From DATKCT01 sp035513055 (GTDB taxonomy: Bacteria > Verrucomicrobiota > Verrucomicrobiia > Verrucomicrobiales > DEV007): 64,000 nt of DNA. The stretch covers positions 27,749-91,748 of the forward strand of contig DATKCT010000063.1 in assembly GCA_035513055.1 (NCBI GenBank), given 5' to 3'. The notes below the pieces were generated by a model. It had not been told where the DNA came from, ran no database searches, and saw nothing but the letters and a program-made list of their open reading frames with translations. This document shows positions 58,792 through 64,000 of the stretch, piece after piece. Position numbers and translations under genes: made by a program. Numbering within the stretch: position 1 is the stretch's first letter; each line of letters starts with the position of its first letter.

Positions 58792-60153
58792 ATGCCGGAG
58801 ATAGGATCGGCGGGGAAGACCGCGAGCCGGGGAATCGGGCTGACGGCGGCCGTCGCCATCGTCGTCGGCAACATGGTTGGGACTGGCGCCTTCACCAGCC
58901 TCGGTTTTCAGCTCGAGGGGGTATCCAGCACTTCGGCGATCCTTCTGCTCTGGGCATTGGGCGGCGGCGTGGCTTTGTGCGGAGCGCTCAGTTATGCGGA
59001 GCTGGCTTCGGTCTACCCGCGATCCGGCGGGGAGTATCATTTTCTCGGCCGGATTTTTCATCCGATGGCAGGTTTTATGGCTGGATGGGTGTCGGTAACG
59101 GTCGGATTTGCGGCGCCTGTGGCCTTGTCAGCCATGGCCTTTGGAGGTTATGCCAGCGCGGCTTGGGAAGGATTCGCGGGGGGATTCGGGGACCGGGCCA
59201 CGATCGTTCCTGAGGATGGCGGCATGGCCCTGCGGCTGGCCTTCGGCGTAGTTCTTTTCGCCACGGCGCTCCATGGCCTGAGCGTGCGCCTGGGCAGCGC
59301 CTTTCAGATTGCGGCGACGTCCCTGAAGGTGGTGTTGCTGGCGGCGTTGACCGCCGCCGGATTGCTCTGGGGCAGCCAGCCTCTCCGGGTCCTGCCTCAA
59401 TGGGAGGATGCCGGCCAACTGTGGTCGGTCCCCTTCGCCGTCAGCCTCGTTTACGTCATGTATGCGTACGCCGGTTGGAATGCCGCTTGTTATGTCGCCG
59501 GAGAGTTTCGTGATGCGCGAAAAACGGTGGTGCGAGGATTGGTGATCGGAACCGTGTTGGTGACCCTGCTCTATGTTTTGCTTCATGCTGCCATGCTGCG
59601 CAGCGCGCCCCGGGAAGCATTGCGTGGGGAATTGGAGGTCGCGGCCGTGGCGGCTGGACACGTGTTGGGAGCGGCGGGCGGGACCGTGCTGGCTGCGCTC
59701 ATCGGTCTCGGCTTGGTTTCATCGATCAGCGCCATGACTTGGGCGGGACCGCGCGTCGCGCAAACGATGGGAGAAGACTATCCTCCCCTGCGCTTTCTGG
59801 CGAGGAAGACGCGCGGCGGCGCCCCATGGGCAGCCTTGCTGCTGCAAACGGCGATCACCTTGTTGCTTTTGATGTCGTCGACTTTTGAGCGAGTGCTCGT
59901 CTACACGGAGTTTGTCATCCTCCTTTCTTCCGCGGCGACGGTTCTTGGCGTCTTTGTCTCACGCCGGAGGCATCCGCAGCTAGAAAGACCCTACCGCCTC
60001 TGGGGGTATCCCTTCACCCCGGCCGTTTTTCTGGCTGTGAGCGGCTACATGCTCGTGTTCCTCGCAGTGAACCGCCCGCAGGAGAGCTTCACCGGTCTGC
60101 TCACGCTGGCGGGCGGGGCATTGCTTTACGTCATCACCAGAGTCCGAAAATGA
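58792..60153 (+). CDS. Amino-acid permease, APC superfamily
   Basis: This 453-residue protein has about twelve membrane helices. It starts with the APC-typical AVAIVVGNMVGTGAF near residues 19-33, then ALSYAELASVYPRSGGEYHFL near 64-84 (read in part), and VYVMYAYAGWNAACYVAGEFRDARKTV near 219-245. These features identify the amino acid-polyamine-organocation superfamily; the substrate is unknown. It is 10 bases after the methyltransferase gene and probably co-transcribed with it. Its last 20 bases overlap the 3' end of the convergent hydrolase. Confidence 0.9.
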   Translation: MPEIGSAGKTASRGIGLTAAVAIVVGNMVGTGAFTSLGFQLEGVSSTSAILLLWALGGGVALCGALSYAELASVYPRSGGEYHFLGRIFHPMAGFMAGWVSVTVGFAAPVALSAMAFGGYASAAWEGFAGGFGDRATIVPEDGGMALRLAFGVVLFATALHGLSVRLGSAFQIAATSLKVVLLAALTAAGLLWGSQPLRVLPQWEDAGQLWSVPFAVSLVYVMYAYAGWNAACYVAGEFRDARKTVVRGLVIGTVLVTLLYVLLHAAMLRSAPREALRGELEVAAVAAGHVLGAAGGTVLAALIGLGLVSSISAMTWAGPRVAQTMGEDYPPLRFLARKTRGGAPWAALLLQTAITLLLLMSSTFERVLVYTEFVILLSSAATVLGVFVSRRRHPQLERPYRLWGYPFTPAVFLAVSGYMLVFLAVNRPQESFTGLLTLAGGALLYVITRVRK

Positions 60154-61006
60154 CCGGGCGAGTGGCCGGCAGGGTGCGCGTGGCCCGTGGGCCCGGGATA
60201 CGTTCCAGTCGAACGCCGGCTGGGCTCGGCCGCTCATGGTCGAACTTCGCCCGAGCCAAGAAAAATGCGATTTGATAGTGCACCTCAACACTGTGGCGGA
60301 TGTGGCCATGACTCGCATCGACAACGAGAAAGTCGGAGATTCCTGGGACTCGCCCGGTTTCGACCGGCAGGATGCCGTCGTTTGGTCCCTCGAAAAACGG
60401 GGCGAAGAAAGGCAACTGACTGCGCGCGCCCATGATCACACCGGTTTCGTAGCATGGAGCCGGCAGAAGTTTGGGAAAGGAATCCGGACTGGTGCCGAGG
60501 GACAGGGTGCCGGGACCGCAGATCCAGTCGATCAGAGGCCAATCTCCGAAAGTGTCGACAAGGGGAGCACCTTGATTTGGCGCGGCCAAGAGAATGACGC
60601 GTCCGAGCCGGGCGTGGTTCCATCCGGTGAGGAAATGCCGGACTGCGAGGGAACCCATCGAGTGCGCCACGAAATGCACTTTCCGAGTCACATCCTTGCA
60701 GTGCGCGGCCACGGCGGGCGCGAGGTAATCCTGCGCCGCTTCCTCCAAAGTCGCCCGGGTCGAGGGGTAGCGGATATTGATGGTATGATAGCCGAGTTGG
60801 TGGAGGTAGTTTTCCGCCGAGCGCATGGAACGTGGGCGGGAAAGCAGCCCGTGCACGATGACGACATAGTCACCCGGGTTTTCACGAACAACGGCTTTGG
60901 GAGGTTGGACAGGACCGGGCGGCGCGGTTTCGCGGGGTGTTTCGCGGGGTGAAGCGAAGCCCGGGACGGCGATCAGCAAGAGGAAAGTGAGGATGCGCAG
61001 CGCCAT
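60134..61006 (-). CDS. Alpha/beta hydrolase, lipase-like, exported
   Basis: From ATG 61006 (MALRILTFLLLIAV) the protein has 290 residues with a signal peptide to about residue 19; an upstream frame of 42 residues has no signal and is rejected. The fold is shown by VVIVHGLLSRPRSM near 48-61 (oxyanion His-Gly), the nucleophile motif AHSMG with Ser116, a candidate Asp near 220 (GPNDGILPVET) and a candidate His near 240 (DASHGHIRH). It resembles the triacylglycerol lipase/PGAP1-like group. It is convergent with the permease, overlapping it by 20 bases, and lies 120 bases upstream of the protease stop. Confidence 0.86.
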   Translation of the reverse strand: MALRILTFLLLIAVPGFASPRETPRETAPPGPVQPPKAVVRENPGDYVVIVHGLLSRPRSMRSAENYLHQLGYHTINIRYPSTRATLEEAAQDYLAPAVAAHCKDVTRKVHFVAHSMGSLAVRHFLTGWNHARLGRVILLAAPNQGAPLVDTFGDWPLIDWICGPGTLSLGTSPDSFPKLLPAPCYETGVIMGARSQLPFFAPFFEGPNDGILPVETGRVPGISDFLVVDASHGHIRHSVEVHYQIAFFLARAKFDHERPSPAGVRLERIPGPRATRTLPATRPVIFGLW

Positions 61007-61128
61007 ATGATAATCAACATATGCAAGGGTCTGAGCCCGGCCGGGGAGACTGGCGAGGAAGAAACGCGGCCGGCGCCCGAAGACGGTCGAGCGCCGATGT
61101 GGTTGCCTGGAATGATGGGGGATGCATG

Positions 61129-62286
61129 TCAAGTGGAAGATGAACTGAGCCGGATTTTGACTTCGGCTTCCTTGCCGTTTCGCCGAAGACGAACCGTGAC
61201 GATATCCCCGACATTGCGACCATCCAGAGCGCGGAAGAGATCATCCGATCCGCGAACAGATGTACCGTTGATGGCGACGATAACGTCTCCGAGAACAATG
61301 CGGCCCTGGCGATCCTGTTTGGTGGTTTCGAGCCCTGCCTTTTCCGCTCCGCTGCCCGGTTCCACCTGAAAAAAGATCAGTCCCTCGACGCCGAGCCTGC
61401 GGGCGAAGGAATCGTCGATGAGACTGATACCGATAACCGGTTTGATGACGCGGCCGTGTTGGACGAGTTGAGGAACGATGCGGTTGATGGTGTCCGCCGG
61501 AACGGCGAATCCGACTCCTGCATAGGCGCCGGAAGGACTGAAGATCGCGGTGTTGACTCCGATGAGGCGTCCCGAGCTGTCCAAGAGCGGGCCACCGGAA
61601 TTGCCGGGGTTGACGGCGGCATCGGTTTGGATGACGCCCTGAATGGGCCGGCGATTCAGGGCCTCGATCTCGCGGCCAAGCCCGCTGATAACGCCGGTGG
61701 TGAGGGTCTGATCGAGTCCGAATGGATTGCCGATGGCATAGACGTTTTGTCCGACCAGCAAATCGCTCGAGGTTCCGACGGCGATGGGAGTCAGGCTCGC
61801 GGGGGGGGCATCGATTTTGAGAACAGCGAGATCCTTGTCCGGCTCGATGCCGACCAGCGTTGCGTCCCAAGTGGATTGATCGGCGAGCGTCACCTCGGCG
61901 CTGTTGGCGCCTTGGATGACGTGGAAATTGGTGACGATGTGACCAGCGCGATCCCAAATGAAACCGGACCCGGTTCCGCTCGGGACTTCCAAGACGTTGA
62001 AGCTGAAGGGATCGCGCCGGACCGATTTCCTCGTGATATAGACGACGGAAGGCGCGGAAGCCCGAAAGAGGTCAATGGTGTGCTGCTCGTGAGAAGTGAG
62101 ATCGGCGCGGGCCACAACGGGGCGCGGAGCCGTTGCCGCATGTTGGAGGCGGATGTACCAATCCCGGGCCTGGGTTCCCGTAAGGAAGGCGAGCGGAACC
62201 GCGAGCAGGAGGAGAATGCTGCGGAGTGATCCGTGTGCGCGGGCGTCTTGGTTGCGAAAGCGGCGAAAGGTGGGTTGCAGGGTCAT
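61129..62286 (-). CDS. HtrA/DegP-type trypsin-like serine protease with PDZ domain
   Basis: From ATG 62286 (MTLQPTFRRF) the protein has 385 residues, with a membrane anchor or signal (about 22-40). The catalytic triad is His122 (TNFHV), Asp152 (DKDLAV) and Ser230 (NPGNSGGP). A PDZ domain follows (about 290-380) with GLIFFQVEPGSGAEKAGL near 307-324 (read in part). It resembles DegS/HtrA rather than two-PDZ DegP because only one PDZ is present. It degrades or senses misfolded envelope proteins. An upstream frame of 22 residues is rejected because it is basic and lies in the repeat-adjacent region. Confidence 0.92.
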   Translation of the reverse strand: MTLQPTFRRFRNQDARAHGSLRSILLLLAVPLAFLTGTQARDWYIRLQHAATAPRPVVARADLTSHEQHTIDLFRASAPSVVYITRKSVRRDPFSFNVLEVPSGTGSGFIWDRAGHIVTNFHVIQGANSAEVTLADQSTWDATLVGIEPDKDLAVLKIDAPPASLTPIAVGTSSDLLVGQNVYAIGNPFGLDQTLTTGVISGLGREIEALNRRPIQGVIQTDAAVNPGNSGGPLLDSSGRLIGVNTAIFSPSGAYAGVGFAVPADTINRIVPQLVQHGRVIKPVIGISLIDDSFARRLGVEGLIFFQVEPGSGAEKAGLETTKQDRQGRIVLGDVIVAINGTSVRGSDDLFRALDGRNVGDIVTVRLRRNGKEAEVKIRLSSSST

Positions 62287-62458
62287 CGTGTGGTTCTCGT
62301 GGTTCAGTCTCCTGTGCCAGCGCAGCGAAGCCGCAGATTTGTGCCGTCTCACAGTATCGCTTGGAAGCGACGGAAAATCCAGTGCGCCCTCGATTTCGAA
62401 AGGGCCGGCGGATCGCGCCCGGCCGCCGCCTTCGGAAGGAGGCGAATTGGGGTCTGCA

Positions 62459-62489
62459 GTGCCTCCCGATGAAACGGTATGAGAAATGT
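62459..62489 (+). repeat. Copy of the short intergenic repeat
   Basis: This 31-base stretch matches 57966-57996 at 28 of 31 positions by eye. The shared end is GAAACGGTATGAGAAATGT. It lies between the ThuA gene and the protease gene, close to a third copy. Confidence 0.6.
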
Positions 62490-62498
62490 CGAACCGGA

Positions 62499-62526
62499 GC
62501 GCCTCGCGACGAAGCGCATGAGAAAT
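62499..62526 (+). repeat. Third copy of the short intergenic repeat
   Basis: The first 15 bases match 57966-57980 exactly, then a one-base deletion and a shared ATGAGAAAT end. It is 10 bases downstream of the 62459 copy in the same orientation, a close tandem. Confidence 0.55.
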
Positions 62527-62574
62527 CCGGTCATGCGGGGTCGTTGGATGGCCGCGAAGATCGAGCGGAGGCGC

Positions 62575-63498
62575 CTACGAAGCAGGAATGGGCGCCGGTT
62601 CGGCGTTGGCCTCGAGATCTCCAACGACAAACTGAATCCCAGCGAGGTAATGTTTGAGAATGACCGGGTTCCAGTAGATCTCGTCGCGGTGACCCAGGGA
62701 GCAGTAGAAGACGCGTCCTTTTCCGTAGTCTCGGACCCAACTCACGGGGTAAAATCCGTTGGCGTGTTTGCCCTTGGAAAGACCCTCCCAGCCTGGAGCC
62801 AATGAGAGCAGCATGAGCCGGTCTTCGGGCGACGCGGTGTCGGCGCGGAACTGATAAATCTCGTCAGTGATCTCGAAGCCCTTGCCCTCGAAACAGGCAT
62901 TGACCGGGTGGTCGGGGCGCAGATTGCGGACCGGCACGAGTTCGTGCCAGGGGTGGCCGTCGAAAACTCCGCCCATCATGTCGTTGTATTCTTTCCAACC
63001 GTGATAGGTGTCCGTGGCGGAATGGATCCCGGCGAGTCCGCCCCCGTTCTGGACGAAATCGACCAGGCTTTTTTTGAGGACTTCCTCGCGCTGGAGAGCC
63101 GCTTCGCGTTCTTTGACGTTGTCGGGAAGTTTGGCTGGGCGGAACACTTCGCCGGTGGTGTTGAGCATGATCACGGCGCGGAACTCGCGCAAGCGGCCAG
63201 CTTCGAAGAAGGAATCGTCTTCGGTGTGGGTGACGGAGAAGGCCTTCGTGGCTTCGCCCATCATCGAGAGGGCGGCGGCTCCGGCGGGGATGGAACCATG
63301 GCGAAAGCCATTGGTCTTGCTGAAAACGAGGACCGGGTGCGCTGCGGATGGTACGGCTGGCGTGACGGCCGGGAGAGCTTTGGAGATGTTCTCGTGGACT
63401 TCGCCGGAGACCTCCGCTTTCGGGTCCCCGGGAGCGGCGCAGAAAAGGAAAACGGCGAGCGCCGTGGGAACGAGGAGGGCGAGGGACTTGATTTTCAT
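62575..63498 (-). CDS. ThuA domain protein, exported
   Basis: This 307-residue protein has a signal peptide (residues 1-22, ending before GDPKAE) and the ThuA-like class I amidotransferase-fold core: PVLVFSKTNGFRHGSI near 55-70, GGGLAGIHSATDTYHGW near 152-168 and the VSWVRDYGKGRVFYCSLGHR end near 253-272. ThuA was named in trehalose use in Rhizobium; exported members in PVC bacteria are thought to act on sugars or their acids. The His pair in HSATDTYHG is retained. It stands alone, with the repeat copies between it and the protease gene. Confidence 0.9.
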   Translation of the reverse strand: MKIKSLALLVPTALAVFLFCAAPGDPKAEVSGEVHENISKALPAVTPAVPSAAHPVLVFSKTNGFRHGSIPAGAAALSMMGEATKAFSVTHTEDDSFFEAGRLREFRAVIMLNTTGEVFRPAKLPDNVKEREAALQREEVLKKSLVDFVQNGGGLAGIHSATDTYHGWKEYNDMMGGVFDGHPWHELVPVRNLRPDHPVNACFEGKGFEITDEIYQFRADTASPEDRLMLLSLAPGWEGLSKGKHANGFYPVSWVRDYGKGRVFYCSLGHRDEIYWNPVILKHYLAGIQFVVGDLEANAEPAPIPAS

Positions 63499-63757
63499 GA
63501 TGGGGCTTGATCGGCTATGGAAAGCCTAGGGGACAGCGGACGGGAACGCAACGGCGAAGCGCATGCGATTGGGTCCCCGAATCATTCAGGCTCTCGTGTA
63601 GCGGAAGAGCCCTGCGGGGTCATGCCCGCAGAGGCTGTGAAGAAGAGGATCTCTCGCCGAGGAGGAAGTGAGCAGGGAGGAAGTAGAGTTCATCTGGACG
63701 TGATGGAACTTCCGCACGTCCTGACGGGGGAACTGGGGCTCCCGTTCTGCGGGATAT

Positions 63758-64000
63758 TCAGCGTTGCGGCGGGGCGGCTTCCCGCACGGCGGCGCCGTCG
63801 GCGTCGCTCAACACCAGGATGGCGAAACGTTGGACCCGGTCCAGTTCGTCGGTGGACAACGCTGTGTAATCAAAACGGCCTCGCAGATCGGTGTAACCGT
63901 CCTTGTAAAAGGCCACCGAGCCGTCCTGATTGCGGGCGTAGACCTTGACATAGACCTTGGGAAGCGGCCGGTGGTCCTGGACGTGAGTGACTTCCAGCCT
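63758..64000 (-). CDS. C-terminal part of a conserved hypothetical protein (5' end outside window)
   Basis: The last 80 codons and TGA stop (63760-63758) of a minus-strand gene lie at the window edge; the frame is open to base 64000. The visible end reads with KVYVKVYARNQDGSV near residues 15-29, FYKDGYTDLRGRFDY near 31-45 and STDELDRVQRFAILVLSD near 49-66. I associate this beta-rich ending with the C-termini of large exported proteins in planctomycetes and relatives. I cannot name the family with certainty. The ThuA gene is 260 bases downstream on the same strand. Confidence 0.7.
   Translation of the reverse strand, partial: RLEVTHVQDHRPLPKVYVKVYARNQDGSVAFYKDGYTDLRGRFDYTALSTDELDRVQRFAILVLSDADGAAVREAAPPQR

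Overview
The window (64 kb, GC-rich, densely packed) looks like a chromosomal segment of a Verrucomicrobiota member or a close relative in the PVC group. The pointers are two DUF1549/DUF1553 + DUF1501 gene pairs, a large exported lamin-tail/CotH protein, a ThuA-domain protein, a Uma2 nuclease and a caa3-type oxidase operon. This is inferred from gene content; no rRNA or other phylogenetic marker lies in the window. I found no tRNA, rRNA, CRISPR array, intact insertion sequence or prophage.

Layout. 1-1.1 kb: the 3' part of an ArsJ-type organoarsenical exporter. 1.4-3.4 kb: three minus-strand stress-type genes (SDR dehydrogenase, YciF/DUF892 ferritin-like protein, glycine-zipper protein). 3.7-9.3 kb: a minus-strand caa3 oxidase operon (subunit II with fused cytochrome c, fused subunit I/III, small membrane protein, CtaG, triheme cytochrome c). 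9.7-13.5 kb: a translationally coupled plus-strand unit nadA - methyltransferase - FAD oxidoreductase - type III polyketide synthase. 13.5-20 kb: a minus-strand tetR - outer-membrane factor - adaptor - RND pump operon, with a perfect palindrome at the regulator start. 20-22.5 kb: TraB/GumN protein, TadA and ribulose-phosphate epimerase. 22.5-24.7 kb: a degraded accessory patch (phosphatase-family fragment, hairpin repeat, Uma2 gene, HNH endonuclease gene with an in-frame stop). 25-27.2 kb: MFS transporter and DUF423 protein.

27.2-35.5 kb is a MoxR / DUF58 / von Willebrand factor A operon that starts with a coiled-coil membrane protein. 35.5-39.6 kb holds a PLP-binding YggS protein and the 1116-residue exported lamin-tail/CotH protein. 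39.9-49.3 kb is a five-gene minus-strand operon with two circularly permuted ATP-grasp modules, two alpha-E modules and two transglutaminases. This set matches the predicted amidoligase/peptide-tagging systems, but here it has a duplicated and partly fused architecture and no visible Anbu peptidase. 49.8-57.7 kb carries two DUF1549/DUF1553 + DUF1501 pairs on opposite strands around an orphan transposase-like HTH gene. 58-64 kb carries a lipoprotein-type isoaspartyl methyltransferase, an amino-acid permease, a lipase-like hydrolase, an HtrA-type protease, a ThuA protein and the 3' end of a further gene. A short repeat family (four copies, one pair inverted) marks 57.8-58.0 and 62.5 kb.

The parts most worth pursuing are the duplicated ATP-grasp/alpha-E/transglutaminase operon, the nadA-linked type III PKS unit, and the two repeat elements. 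All family assignments come from reading the translated sequence by eye; no database search was run.
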